A stretch of 64,000 bases of DNA from Cyanobacteria bacterium SIG26 (GTDB lineage: Bacteria > Cyanobacteriota > Vampirovibrionia > Gastranaerophilales > Gastranaerophilaceae): contig SUTS01000003.1 of assembly GCA_015152555.1 (NCBI GenBank), positions 1-64,000 on the forward strand, given 5' to 3'. Positions 44,469 through 53,485 of this stretch are shown here, in pieces. Position 1 is the first letter of the stretch. The number at the start of each line of letters is the position of its first letter. Made by a program: the position numbers and the translations under genes. The notes beneath the pieces are model-generated. The model saw only the letters and a program-made list of their open reading frames with translations, did not search any database and was not told the origin of the DNA.

Positions 44469-44768
44469 TTATTCATTTGCATTCTTTAAAAAGTCAATTA
44501 CTTTCAAAGCCGTTTCACGACGTACCTCAACCGGTGAAAGTCTTAAATACTCAATAGCGTGAGAAACTTTAATATTTTTATCATACCAACGACGCATTAT
44601 ATAATTATATTGATCTTCTAAACTTAATTTTTCAAGCTCAACATCTTTTAACAAATCAATAATAAAATCAGCACATCTTACCTGAACGTCTTCCTCTGAA
44701 TGCTCTAATTCGTTAATAGCACGACTTACAACAGCATCAGCATCATACCATCTTTTAAACATTTTCAT
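44469..44768 (-). CDS. Two-repeat helical protein (99 aa)
   Basis: A 99-aa all-helical protein made of two copies of one unit, residues about 6-41 and 60-96. Both copies read RWYD-x(4)-VS-[RH]-AI-x-x-L-x(4)-x-E-[DE]-V-x-x-[RE]-x-A-x-x-[IV]-I-D-[LF]-L-K. This looks like a HEAT-like or tandem four-helix scaffold. GGGAGAA before the ATG supports the start. No function is recognised. Confidence 0.65.
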   Translation of the reverse strand: MKMFKRWYDADAVVSRAINELEHSEEDVQVRCADFIIDLLKDVELEKLSLEDQYNYIMRRWYDKNIKVSHAIEYLRLSPVEVRRETALKVIDFLKNANE

Positions 44769-44881
44769 ATAAATTCTCCCATATTGTTAAGAATATTAAA
44801 GCAAAAATTTACAAAAAAGTAAATTATTTTACAAAAAATTACTTTATATATATGTAGGTAAAATTCGGAAGGTTATTTAGT

Positions 44882-45223
44882 ATGATTAACGGTATTCCAC
44901 ACGGTTTTAACGATTCATTTTTTGAAGATATGGGCAGAAACAGTTTTACAAGTCCATTTGGTATGCCATATTTCGGCGTTGGCTCATATATGCCTTATGG
45001 GTGTAACCGTGATGCTTTTACTCTAAGTAAACCATTACCTGATATGCAAAAAGTTACACCGTCAGCAACCAGACACAAAGATAAAAATGTTTGGGCATCA
45101 GTATTAACAGGCGCCGCATTATTACTAGGTGGTGCATTTGCTTGGAAAACCGGCGGTTTACAAAAAGCTTGGAAAGGTATTTGTACTTTCTGCAGCGATT
45201 TGATAACAAAGTTTAAAGCTTAA
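44882..45223 (+). CDS. Small Gly/Phe-rich membrane protein (113 aa)
   Basis: A 113-aa protein. The N-terminal 50 residues are low-complexity and rich in Gly, Phe, Pro, Asn and Met (GMPYFGVGSYMPYG). A single membrane helix follows (about 74-93, VLTGAALLLGGAFAW), then a short basic tail FCSDLITKFKA. The segment HGFNDSFFEDMGRNSFTSPF near the start recalls the Phe-rich signature of the other unknown proteins. GGAAGG upstream is a distant RBS. A terminator follows. Confidence 0.6.
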   Translation: MINGIPHGFNDSFFEDMGRNSFTSPFGMPYFGVGSYMPYGCNRDAFTLSKPLPDMQKVTPSATRHKDKNVWASVLTGAALLLGGAFAWKTGGLQKAWKGICTFCSDLITKFKA

Positions 45224-45261
45224 TTCCCGTAATAAATTTGATTATAGAAGTGTGTTTGTAG

Positions 45262-45287
45262 GCAGGATTGATATATCCTGCTTTTTT
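45262..45287 (+). terminator. Rho-independent terminator
   Basis: Stem GCAGGAT (45262-45268) / ATCCTGC (45275-45281) with a 6-nt loop and six T after it; ends the 113-aa gene transcript. Confidence 0.85.
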
Positions 45288-45343
45288 ATGTTATATTAAA
45301 AACAAAATGGCACGAGAGTACGAGAATTAGAAGGAGCATCATT

Positions 45344-45844
45344 ATGGCAAAAGATTGTAGTTTCGATATTGTATCTGAATATAATAAACAAGAATTAGTA
45401 AACGCTATTGACCAAGTAAAAAGAGAATTAACTTCAAGATTTGACCTTAAAAACTCAAATTCACAAGTTGAATTAGAAGCCGATAAAGCCGTAACCATTA
45501 CAACCAGCGATGATATGAAGTTAAAAAATATCATTGATATTTTACAATCAAAGCTTGTTAAAAGAAATTTAAGCATCAAGATATTAGATCCTAAACCTGT
45601 TGAAAATGCTTTAGGCGGCAATGTACGTCAAGTATTTGAACTTAAAAAAGGCTTAACTCAAGAGCTTGCAAAAACTATTGTGGCTGACATTAAAGCTACA
45701 AAATTAAAAGTTCAGGCTTCAATTCAGGGAGAACAAGTTAGAGTTACAGGAAAAGACAAAGATGATTTGCAGGCAGTAATTCAAACATTACGCAAAAACG
45801 AAGATAAATATGATTACCCGTTACAATTTACAAACTACAGATAA
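45344..45844 (+). CDS. yajQ: YajQ-family nucleotide-binding protein
   Basis: A 166-aa protein with the YajQ start DCSFDIVSEYNKQELVNAID and the SRFDLKNSN segment. It has two ferredoxin-like alpha/beta domains, the second with IVADIKATKLKVQASIQGEQVRVTGKDKDDLQ. Members bind cyclic di-GMP in Xanthomonas and nucleotides or tRNA elsewhere. The exact ligand here is unknown. RBS AAGGAG. It converges with a cyclic-nucleotide cyclase gene across a shared terminator. Confidence 0.93.
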   Translation: MAKDCSFDIVSEYNKQELVNAIDQVKRELTSRFDLKNSNSQVELEADKAVTITTSDDMKLKNIIDILQSKLVKRNLSIKILDPKPVENALGGNVRQVFELKKGLTQELAKTIVADIKATKLKVQASIQGEQVRVTGKDKDDLQAVIQTLRKNEDKYDYPLQFTNYR

Positions 45845-45850
45845 AAATAA

Positions 45851-45874
45851 AAGCCCTACACTCAAGTAGGGCTT
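45851..45874. terminator. Bidirectional rho-independent terminator
   Basis: AAGCCCTAC (45851-45859) pairs with GTAGGGCTT (45866-45874); T runs lie on both strands. It serves yajQ and the convergent cyclase gene. Confidence 0.9.
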
Positions 45875-45882
45875 TTTACTAA

Positions 45883-47859
45883 TTATTTTTTATTTAAATC
45901 GATACGCAAAACTTCATAAATATTCATTTTCTTTGCTTTACCACGAATTTGAACTTCACTAATTTTAATAACATCCGCAATATCAGCTATAGCTTCATAC
46001 GTTGAACAGCTTACTAATAAATTAGTGCGATAAACCTTGTTGTAGCTTTCAATACGAGAAGCTAAGTTTACGGTATCACCAATAACAGTATATTCCATAC
46101 GGGTCTCTGTTCCAATATTACCTATAAAAACCTCACCTGTATTTATACCAACACCAATTTCAATTTTAGGTTTACCCTCAAACAACCATTTATCACGCAG
46201 ATACTCAACTTTTTTAAGCATTTCATAAGCACATTTTACGGCATTTTGAGCATGATTTAGATCTTGTATTGGCTCGCCAAAAATTGCCATAACAGCATCA
46301 CCAATAAATTTATTAATTACACCATTATATTTAGTAATAATAGGTTCCATCTCTGCAAAATACTCATTCAAAATCATCGAAACTTCTTCGGCTGACATTT
46401 TTTCACTTAAACTAGTAAAACCTCTTATATCAGAAAATAAAACCGTAACCGTCGCACGTTTACCACCAAGCTTCAAGTCATCAATATTCCTAACAACATT
46501 TTTCATAACATCTTGAGAAAGATATTTCCCCATCGCCTGTTTAATTTTTTCTTTGTAGCGATTTTCCGTAATAAATTTATAGGAATATCCAAATATCAAA
46601 GTTACCAACTGAGCCGTAATTGGACAAATAAAGCCCAAAATATATGCATTTCGAGCACATAGAGCACATATTATAAAAAATATAACATCTAAAATTAAAA
46701 CAGCCAAAAGCGATTTTATAAACGAAAATCTAAATATAAATATGAATGTTAAAATCGCAATAATAGCAAGAACAAAGAAGTTTATAAACAAATTTGCATT
46801 ATTAATAAAATCATTTGAAACAAGATTATCATAAACAGTAGCTTGAACATCTACCCCAGGGTGTCTGTTTGACATCGGTGTTTTAACAAAATCCGAAGAT
46901 GGGCCGCTAGTATATTCGCCGATAAACACCGCAACATCATTAAACACTTCCGGTGGAATGTCAGACGGTTGAGGCTTTCCGGCCTTTAAATTCCTATAAG
47001 AATCAATAATTTTATAAGCAGATACAACGTCGTGCGAAAAATCAGATCTGATAATATCATCCTGCGATGTTTTAAATAAAATATTATCATAGAACCTGAT
47101 ATCAGTTTTAACAACACCACCATAAATTAACTTATGCGGAATTTTTAATTTAGTCTTTGGAACAACAATATAATAATCATTTATTTCAATATCATTCGTG
47201 TTATTAGCATATAAATACATCCTTAAAGGTAAGGACGGATAATATGTTTCCCCGATTTGGATTAAATTGATTGAAGAAAAAATTATTCCCCCATCTTTTT
47301 CCGGTTTTATAACAACAGAAGCAAGGTTATCAACCCCATTCAAATATTTTTCAGGAACGCCAGAAACCTTATAATATTGAGTATCGGAATAATAAGGAGA
47401 ACCAACAATATTAACCGAATACTTTTGCTCAAAAAGCTTCATATAATCTAATAATTCAGGGTCAACATCACCCTTTTCAGGGACAAATCCGGATACATAG
47501 TTATCCATGCTTGAAATAAGCTCTAAAAACTTCATATCTGATTTATTATCAGGATCAATACTTGGCGCAATAAAATCGACCCCTAAAACTTTAGGTTTTG
47601 CATAGGTTTTAAAATAATCCAACAACTCAATATATAAATCTTTATTCCATTTCGGATACTTTGCCAATGTATCTTCATCTAAAACTACAATTTTTGTACC
47701 GTTAGAATAAGCAGGCATATTAGCCGTAAAATTAGAGATAAAATAAGCCTTTATTTCGGTTTCCAAAAATAAAACGGACAACACAATAGCTACAATAATC
47801 AAAATTAAATATATAAAAAATGAATTCAGGTAAAACCATTTATTCTTTAACTTTTTCAT
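45883..47859 (-). CDS. CHASE2-domain class III adenylate cyclase
   Basis: A 658-aa membrane receptor. There is one N-terminal helix (about 12-32), a periplasmic CHASE2 domain (about 55-330, KIVVLDEDTLAKYPKWNKDLY... KPKVLGVDFIAP), two to three helices (about 350-430) and a cytoplasmic catalytic domain (about 470-640). The catalytic motif VTVLFSDIRGFTSLSE contains the metal Asp. NKFIGDAVMAIFGEP supplies the second metal Asp and the adenine-selecting Lys, and IGDTVNLASRIES supplies the substrate Asp and transition-state residues. cAMP is therefore the likely product. This architecture is common in Cyanobacteria. Effector proteins are not in the window. Confidence 0.93.
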   Translation of the reverse strand: MKKLKNKWFYLNSFFIYLILIIVAIVLSVLFLETEIKAYFISNFTANMPAYSNGTKIVVLDEDTLAKYPKWNKDLYIELLDYFKTYAKPKVLGVDFIAPSIDPDNKSDMKFLELISSMDNYVSGFVPEKGDVDPELLDYMKLFEQKYSVNIVGSPYYSDTQYYKVSGVPEKYLNGVDNLASVVIKPEKDGGIIFSSINLIQIGETYYPSLPLRMYLYANNTNDIEINDYYIVVPKTKLKIPHKLIYGGVVKTDIRFYDNILFKTSQDDIIRSDFSHDVVSAYKIIDSYRNLKAGKPQPSDIPPEVFNDVAVFIGEYTSGPSSDFVKTPMSNRHPGVDVQATVYDNLVSNDFINNANLFINFFVLAIIAILTFIFIFRFSFIKSLLAVLILDVIFFIICALCARNAYILGFICPITAQLVTLIFGYSYKFITENRYKEKIKQAMGKYLSQDVMKNVVRNIDDLKLGGKRATVTVLFSDIRGFTSLSEKMSAEEVSMILNEYFAEMEPIITKYNGVINKFIGDAVMAIFGEPIQDLNHAQNAVKCAYEMLKKVEYLRDKWLFEGKPKIEIGVGINTGEVFIGNIGTETRMEYTVIGDTVNLASRIESYNKVYRTNLLVSCSTYEAIADIADVIKISEVQIRGKAKKMNIYEVLRIDLNKK

Positions 47860-47921
47860 TCACATCTCCCTCTATTGATATTAATGTTATAATATAATAA
47901 ATTAAAAAAAAAGGATAGATT

Positions 47922-48527
47922 ATGAAGTTTAATTTAATTGATAAATTACGAGAAAATAAAGTTTTACCGATTATACGCAGTTCAAACCCGCAAGAAGTGA
48001 AAGATATTGTACATGCTCTATTAGATGGCGGACTTGACATTATGGAAGTAAATGTTCAAACTCCCCAAATATTTGAAGCTATCAAAGAAGTTTCAGAAGA
48101 AGCAACAATTTGTGCAGGGGGAATAATTACGGCAATACAAGCACAAGCAGCAATGGATGCGGGCGCAAAAATTATATCTTCTCCCATATTCCAAACAAAT
48201 TTATTGAAAATATCAAAAGATAAAAGAGTTCCATTTATCGCAGGGACTTCAACAGCAAATGAAGCATACAATGCTTGGAAATCAAGAATCCCGCTTGTTA
48301 AAATTTATCCGATTACAGCTATGGGCGGAGTTAGTTACATTGAGAACTTACTAAGACCGATGCCTTTTTTAAATGTTATTCCTCAAGGAAACGTTAAATT
48401 GGATGAAGTTGCTGATTACATAAATGCAGGTGCCATTGCTGTTGGTGTAGGTAGAAATCTGACTAATGCAAATACTTACAATGAAATAACACAACGTACA
48501 AAAAAACTATTGGAGAAATTCAATTAA
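47922..48527 (+). CDS. eda: KDPG/KDPGal-type aldolase (Eda family)
   Basis: A 201-aa class I aldolase splitting 2-keto-3-deoxy-6-phosphogluconate (or the galactonate form) into pyruvate and glyceraldehyde 3-phosphate. The Schiff-base Lys is in LVKIYPI, and the Glu general base in DIMEVNVQTP. Compared with E. coli Eda, the phosphate-binding Arg after that Glu is Gln, and the GAGT loop reads CAGG, so substrate preference may differ (KDPGal aldolases vary at the same sites). A sugar-kinase gene follows after 1 bp. RBS AAGGAT. Confidence 0.82.
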   Translation: MKFNLIDKLRENKVLPIIRSSNPQEVKDIVHALLDGGLDIMEVNVQTPQIFEAIKEVSEEATICAGGIITAIQAQAAMDAGAKIISSPIFQTNLLKISKDKRVPFIAGTSTANEAYNAWKSRIPLVKIYPITAMGGVSYIENLLRPMPFLNVIPQGNVKLDEVADYINAGAIAVGVGRNLTNANTYNEITQRTKKLLEKFN

Positions 48528-48528
48528 T

Positions 48529-49473
48529 ATGACAAAAGAATTTGATATAATAACCATCGGCGAATGCCTAATAGAATTTTCAACAAATCAAAAACTTGAA
48601 TTCGCAGAATGCTTACACAAATACTATGGCGGGGATTCATTAGTTGTAGCTATTGCAGCAAAAAGATTAGGCTCAAATGTTGGGTTTGTAACCTGTTTAG
48701 GCAACGATGCGTTTAAAGATTATATGTTAACAAGTTGGGATAATGAAGGGCTAGACACCAGACATGTTAAAATTGTAGAAGAAAAAAACGGTATCTATAT
48801 GGTTTCAAGACCATCTTTAGAAGAAAAAGAATTTATTTATTACAGAAATAAAATAGCTCCGGCAAAACTTTCAATCAATGATATCGACGAAGATTATATT
48901 AAAAGTACAAAAATCATTTATGCTTCCGGAATCACACAATCTTTATCAATGGGTTCAAGAGAAGCCGTGAAAAGAGTATTTGAAATAGCAAAAGAAAACG
49001 GTGTCATTACTGCATACGACCCAAATTATTCATCACTAATATCAACAAACGATGAAGCAAAAGAATTTTTTGACGAAATTATACCATTAACAGATATCTT
49101 ATTTATGAGTTCAAAATACGATACAAAAAGTATTTTTGAAATAGAGTCATTAGAAAATATCATGAAAGTAATTTCTGATATCGGCGTCCAAACAATAGTT
49201 ATAAAATCAAGCAACGATAAGGGTTATCACATCAGTAACCACAGAACAACGACATTTGTGCCGTTTTACACAGATACAGTAATTGACACAACATCATCAG
49301 GAGATGCTTTTAACGGAGCATTCTTACACGCTATAGCAAACAGCTACACACCTACAGAAGCTGCAAAAATTGCCTCTATAGATGCCGGTATCCAAGCTCA
49401 GGGTATCGGAGCTGTAAAATCAACACCTTATGGACACGAAGTTTACGAAATCTATAACAGCGGAGCTTTTTAA
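48529..49473 (+). CDS. kdgK: PfkB-family sugar kinase, probably 2-keto-3-deoxygluconate kinase
   Basis: A 314-aa ribokinase-fold kinase with the N-terminal GECLIEF and KYYGGDSLVVAIAAKRLG substrate-side motif. The catalytic PfkB motif near the C-terminus is DTTSSGDAFNGAFLHA, in which the Asp base remains although GAGD is SSGD. Pairing with the aldolase gene 1 bp upstream makes KDG kinase the best assignment: KDG to KDPG to pyruvate plus GAP. The stop and the next ATG share one base (TAATG). Confidence 0.82.
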   Translation: MTKEFDIITIGECLIEFSTNQKLEFAECLHKYYGGDSLVVAIAAKRLGSNVGFVTCLGNDAFKDYMLTSWDNEGLDTRHVKIVEEKNGIYMVSRPSLEEKEFIYYRNKIAPAKLSINDIDEDYIKSTKIIYASGITQSLSMGSREAVKRVFEIAKENGVITAYDPNYSSLISTNDEAKEFFDEIIPLTDILFMSSKYDTKSIFEIESLENIMKVISDIGVQTIVIKSSNDKGYHISNHRTTTFVPFYTDTVIDTTSSGDAFNGAFLHAIANSYTPTEAAKIASIDAGIQAQGIGAVKSTPYGHEVYEIYNSGAF

Positions 49474-50489
49474 TGAAAAGAAAACGTTTTGTACTATCAG
49501 GATATTTCGGATTCAAAAACTTTGGCGATGAAGCTATTTTGTCTATATTGGTCAACAAATTAAAAGAACACAACGCAAGCATAACAATAATTTCATCCGA
49601 TCCTGAATATACAAAATCTAAATATAAAAAAGTTAGAAGTGTTTATACTTTTAAACTATCAGATATTTTTGGATTTATTGCAAAATCTGATTACTTAATA
49701 TCAGGTGGCGGGAGTTTGTTGCAAGATGCAACAAGCCTAAAAAGTTTAATTTATTATCTGGTAATTATATTAATAGGACTAATTTGTAGAAAAAAAGTCA
49801 TTATTTTTGCCCAAGGCATAGGCCCGATAACAAATCCTATCGGTCAAGCTTTAACTAAATTTTTATTAAAAAAATGTTTTTATGTAAGTGTTAGAGATAA
49901 AAAAAGTTATAACTTGTTGTCTCAATGGGGAGTAAAATCAGATTTATTATGCGACCCTGTATTTTCAACAAAAATCGAAGATTGTGAAAAAAAACCAAGT
50001 GTTGCTATACAACTGAGAGATTTTAAAACAATGAGCGAAGATTTTATTGATAGACTGGCTTTAGCTATATTCAAAGAATTTCCAAACAATAATATTGAAA
50101 TTTATTCACTTCAAAAAGAAATTGATTTTGAAGTTTGCAAAAAACTAAAAAAATCACTCGACATGCTAACTCCAAATTCAAAGTCAATAATCTACTCAGA
50201 ATTAACAGATGATGAAATCATTAAAAACATATCAAAATGCGAATACCTAATCGCTATGAGATTTCACGCACTTATTATCGGGCTTTTGGCAAAAACTAAA
50301 ACCTTAGCTATTAATTATGATATCAAGGTGGAAAAATTAGCCGCCGAATTTAATTTACCATTGATTAACTTAAAAAATGAATTTGATAATGAATTTAAGA
50401 TATTAAAAACACAAAACCCTAACGATTATACGCCTACATTGGAAACAAAAGTTTTCGATTGGACAAATTTTGAAAAGGCGATTAAATAA
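49473..50489 (+). CDS. csaB: Polysaccharide pyruvyl transferase CsaB
   Basis: A 338-aa enzyme that adds ketal-linked pyruvate (from PEP) to a cell-wall polysaccharide, which in Firmicutes and Cyanobacteria serves as anchor for SLH-domain surface proteins. Family landmarks are SGYFGFKNFGDEAILSILV at the N-terminus, YLISGGGSLLQDATS, IIFAQGIGP and the C-terminal AMRFHALIIGLL. Its start overlaps the kinase stop by one base, so it is coupled to eda-kdgK, which is an unusual partner set. SLH proteins are not visible in the window. Confidence 0.9.
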   Translation: MKRKRFVLSGYFGFKNFGDEAILSILVNKLKEHNASITIISSDPEYTKSKYKKVRSVYTFKLSDIFGFIAKSDYLISGGGSLLQDATSLKSLIYYLVIILIGLICRKKVIIFAQGIGPITNPIGQALTKFLLKKCFYVSVRDKKSYNLLSQWGVKSDLLCDPVFSTKIEDCEKKPSVAIQLRDFKTMSEDFIDRLALAIFKEFPNNNIEIYSLQKEIDFEVCKKLKKSLDMLTPNSKSIIYSELTDDEIIKNISKCEYLIAMRFHALIIGLLAKTKTLAINYDIKVEKLAAEFNLPLINLKNEFDNEFKILKTQNPNDYTPTLETKVFDWTNFEKAIK

Positions 50490-50519
50490 ACAAATTTTGT
50501 AAACTTATATAACAAAACC

Positions 50520-50537
50520 ATTAGCCGTACGGCTAAT
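50520..50537 (+). terminator. Probable terminator after csaB
   Basis: A perfect 18-bp palindrome ATTAGCCGTACGGCTAAT followed by CTTTCTGCTTTT; the T tract is weak. Confidence 0.5.
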
Positions 50538-50645
50538 CTTTCTGCTTTTACTAGATACATTTAATATTTAGGGGCATAAGATTAAATAGTAAATGAGCAA
50601 ATAAATTACTCTATTTTTAGATAGTAAAAGAGAAGGGAAGAACAG

Positions 50646-51461
50646 ATGAAAGTATTAATTCTTGCGGGAGGTTTGGGTACACGCTTGGGCGAAGAAACTG
50701 TATCTAAACCAAAACCGATGGTTGAAATTGGTGGGTATCCTATATTATGGCATATTATGAAAATTTATTCACATTTTGGGTTTAATGATTTTGTAATTTT
50801 AACAGGTTATAAATCACACATTATAAAAGATTACTTTGTTCATTATTACCAAAGATATTCAGATGTAACAATCAATATGTGTAATAACCAAATCGAATTG
50901 CATAAAATGAGAACAGAACCGTGGAAGGTTACAATGCTATATACCGGCCAAAATACAATGACAGGCGGGCGAATAAAAAAAGCTCAAGATTATATTGGGA
51001 ATGAACCCTTCCTTTTAACTTACGGTGACGGTGTCGCAAACGTGAATATAAAAGAATTAGTAGAATTTCACAAAAAATCCGGCAAACTTATGACAATGAC
51101 ATCAGTTCAACCTTCAGGAAGATTTGGAGCATTAAATATATCCTCAGATAATACAATTACCTCATTTCAGGAAAAGCCAAAAGGTGACGGTAACTGGATC
51201 AATGGAGGATTTTTTGTTTGTGAACCTGAAGTGTTCAATTTTATAGAACCAAATAATCCAAATGAAATTTTTGAAAGAAAACCGCTTGAAAGTATTGCAA
51301 ATGCCGGCGAATTAGTTGCATATAAACATGAAGGATTCTGGCGTCCTATGGATACATTGAGAGATAAATTAGAACTGGAAGACTTATGGACAAACGGAAA
51401 TGCTCCTTGGAAAGTTTGGGATAAGCAAAATTCATTTATAAGCTTAAAAGGAGTAATATAA
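50646..51461 (+). CDS. rfbF: Glucose-1-phosphate cytidylyltransferase
   Basis: A 271-aa nucleotidyltransferase that makes CDP-glucose from glucose 1-phosphate and CTP. The Rossmann-like start LILAGGLGTRLGEETVSKPK and the second motif PKPMVEIGGYPILWHIMKIY are characteristic of RfbF/DdhA. VNINMCNN-like and GDGVANVNI segments complete the active site. RBS GAAGGGAAG. It opens an eight-gene surface-glycan operon and is followed 1 bp later by an epimerase/reductase gene. Confidence 0.95.
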   Translation: MKVLILAGGLGTRLGEETVSKPKPMVEIGGYPILWHIMKIYSHFGFNDFVILTGYKSHIIKDYFVHYYQRYSDVTINMCNNQIELHKMRTEPWKVTMLYTGQNTMTGGRIKKAQDYIGNEPFLLTYGDGVANVNIKELVEFHKKSGKLMTMTSVQPSGRFGALNISSDNTITSFQEKPKGDGNWINGGFFVCEPEVFNFIEPNNPNEIFERKPLESIANAGELVAYKHEGFWRPMDTLRDKLELEDLWTNGNAPWKVWDKQNSFISLKGVI

Positions 51462-51462
51462 A

Positions 51463-52380
51463 ATGTCGAAAAAAGTACTTATTACAGGTGGCACGGGATT
51501 TATCGGTTCAAGGGTAACTGATGAATTGTTAAAAAGAGGTTATGAGGTTCACTCATTAGTTTACCCACCATTTGTTTCAAACAAAGAAAACCTTTATCAA
51601 TATGAAATGGATTTACTTGATTCAAAACAAATAGACTCATTTTTTAAAGAACACAAATTCGAAAATTTAATACATCTGGCATGGTATGTAGGAAAAGGTT
51701 GTCATAGTTCAAATAACAACATCGACTGGACAATATCTACATTAAACCTACTTAAAGCTTTCAAAGAACAAGGTGGAAAGAAGTTTTTAGGTGCCGGCAC
51801 AGTCTCTGAATATGAATACAAATATGGTTATTTGACAGAAGATTTAACACCAACTAATCCAGAAACACTTTATGGGGAAAGCAAAAATTCTATTTATAAA
51901 ATTGCAAAAGTATATTGCAAACAAAATGAAATCGAATTTAAATGGCCAAGAATATTTAATCTATATGGTCAAGGAGAAAAAGAACAACGACTTATGCCAT
52001 CTGTCATTAATTCTTGTTTAAAAGGCGAAACCATAAAAGTCAGCCCTTGCCTTAACTTTCAAGATTATCTCCACGTAAAAGATACAGCAAAAGGTATTGT
52101 TGACGTCTTTGAAAGTAATATAAATGGCGCCGTTAATATTTGTTCAGGAAAACCAATTCAATTAAGAGAAATTGTCAATAAAATCGCACAATATACAAAT
52201 TTTAAAGGCGAAATACAATGGGGAGCAATTAAAGCCGCATTTAGTGATGAAGTTGTGATTGGAAACAACAACAAATTAAAATCGATTGGATGGGAACAAA
52301 AATACAGCTTGGATGAGGGCTTAGAAGAAACGATAAATTGGTGGATAAAAAACAAAAAAGGAGAATTAACAAATGTCTAA
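51463..52380 (+). CDS. NAD(P)-dependent nucleotide-sugar epimerase/reductase (extended SDR)
   Basis: A 305-aa extended short-chain dehydrogenase. It has the ITGGTGFIGSRV nucleotide loop and the catalytic YGESK (Tyr-x-x-x-Lys; about 134-138). The Ser/Thr partner lies in GAGTVSE. Located between rfbF and rfbG, it most likely acts on the CDP-4-keto-6-deoxyhexose made by RfbG, as a C4 reductase or an epimerase (RfbJ-like). The exact sugar cannot be read from sequence. It overlaps rfbG by 8 bp. Confidence 0.8.
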   Translation: MSKKVLITGGTGFIGSRVTDELLKRGYEVHSLVYPPFVSNKENLYQYEMDLLDSKQIDSFFKEHKFENLIHLAWYVGKGCHSSNNNIDWTISTLNLLKAFKEQGGKKFLGAGTVSEYEYKYGYLTEDLTPTNPETLYGESKNSIYKIAKVYCKQNEIEFKWPRIFNLYGQGEKEQRLMPSVINSCLKGETIKVSPCLNFQDYLHVKDTAKGIVDVFESNINGAVNICSGKPIQLREIVNKIAQYTNFKGEIQWGAIKAAFSDEVVIGNNNKLKSIGWEQKYSLDEGLEETINWWIKNKKGELTNV

Positions 52381-53485
52381 TTTTAATAACGTATATAAAG
52401 GAAAAACAGTTCTTGTTACCGGGCATACAGGGTTTAAAGGTAGTTGGCTTTCAATATGGTTAACTATGTTAGGTGCAAAAGTTGTCGGTTACGCTCTGGA
52501 ACCATATTCAAAAAGAAGTAATTACTGCGCATCTCACTTAGAAAAACATCTTTATGCAGATATTAAAGGCGATATAAGAGACAGTAAAAAATTAGAATCA
52601 ACAATTCAAGAATATAAACCGGAGATAATCTTTCATTTAGCAGCTCAAGCACTTGTAAGAACAGCATATAATGACCCTAAAAATACTTATGAGACAAACG
52701 TAATGGGCTCATTAAACATATTAGAAGCCGTGAGAAAATTTGATTTTATCAAAACTGTTATAATGATTACTTCAGACAAATGCTATGAGAACGTGGAACA
52801 AATTTGGGGTTATAAAGAAACTGACAGAATGGGTGGATATGACCCATATTCTTCTTCTAAAGGTTGTGCTGAATTGTTAATTTCATCATATAGGAATTCA
52901 TATTTTAATCCAAATGAGTACACCAAACACGGCAAAGCAATAGCATCAGTGCGTGCCGGAAATGTTATTGGTGGAGGAGATTGGTCAGATAACCGTTTAG
53001 TACCTGATTGTATTAGATTTATTGAAGATGGTAAAGATATTGAAATAAGAAGCCCAAAGGCTACCAGACCATGGGAACACGTTTTAGAACCACTTAGCGG
53101 ATATTTAAGAGTTGGACAAAAATTAATTGAAGAACCTGTAAGATATTCAGAAGGATTTAATTTCGGCCCACCAATTGAATGTAATAAAACAGTTTGGGAT
53201 GTTGTTGAATACTTAGTTGAATACTACGGAAAAGGTCGTGTTATCGACGTATCAGGAGGTGACATGGTACATGAAAATACATTATTAAGCCTTGACGTAA
53301 CAAAAGCTTACAGAATGCTAGATTGGAAAGCAATGTTGACATTTAATGAAGCAATTGAATTTACTGTTGATTGGTACAAAGAAGCATTGATAACTGATGA
53401 TATGTTTGAATTCTGCCAAAAACAAATTAAAGCACATACTAACAAGGGGTATCTATGGGAACAACAATCCTTGGTAGCGGTATAG
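52373..53485 (+). CDS. rfbG: CDP-glucose 4,6-dehydratase
   Basis: A 370-aa SDR enzyme converting CDP-glucose to CDP-4-keto-6-deoxyglucose. VLVTGHTGFKGSWLSIWL is the diagnostic start for this family (GHTGFKG). The catalytic Tyr-Lys pair is in DPYSSSKGCAELL, and NVIGGGDWSDNRLVPD follows. RBS AAGGAG. The 3-dehydrase RfbH that would lead to 3,6-dideoxyhexoses is not in this operon. Overlap with the next gene is 31 bp. Confidence 0.95.
   Translation: MSNFNNVYKGKTVLVTGHTGFKGSWLSIWLTMLGAKVVGYALEPYSKRSNYCASHLEKHLYADIKGDIRDSKKLESTIQEYKPEIIFHLAAQALVRTAYNDPKNTYETNVMGSLNILEAVRKFDFIKTVIMITSDKCYENVEQIWGYKETDRMGGYDPYSSSKGCAELLISSYRNSYFNPNEYTKHGKAIASVRAGNVIGGGDWSDNRLVPDCIRFIEDGKDIEIRSPKATRPWEHVLEPLSGYLRVGQKLIEEPVRYSEGFNFGPPIECNKTVWDVVEYLVEYYGKGRVIDVSGGDMVHENTLLSLDVTKAYRMLDWKAMLTFNEAIEFTVDWYKEALITDDMFEFCQKQIKAHTNKGYLWEQQSLVAV

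Noticed and set aside
50540-50645. JUMPstart/ops element before the glycan operon
   Set aside because: AGGGGCATAAG is suggestive of JUMPstart, but the ops core GGCGGTAG is absent.
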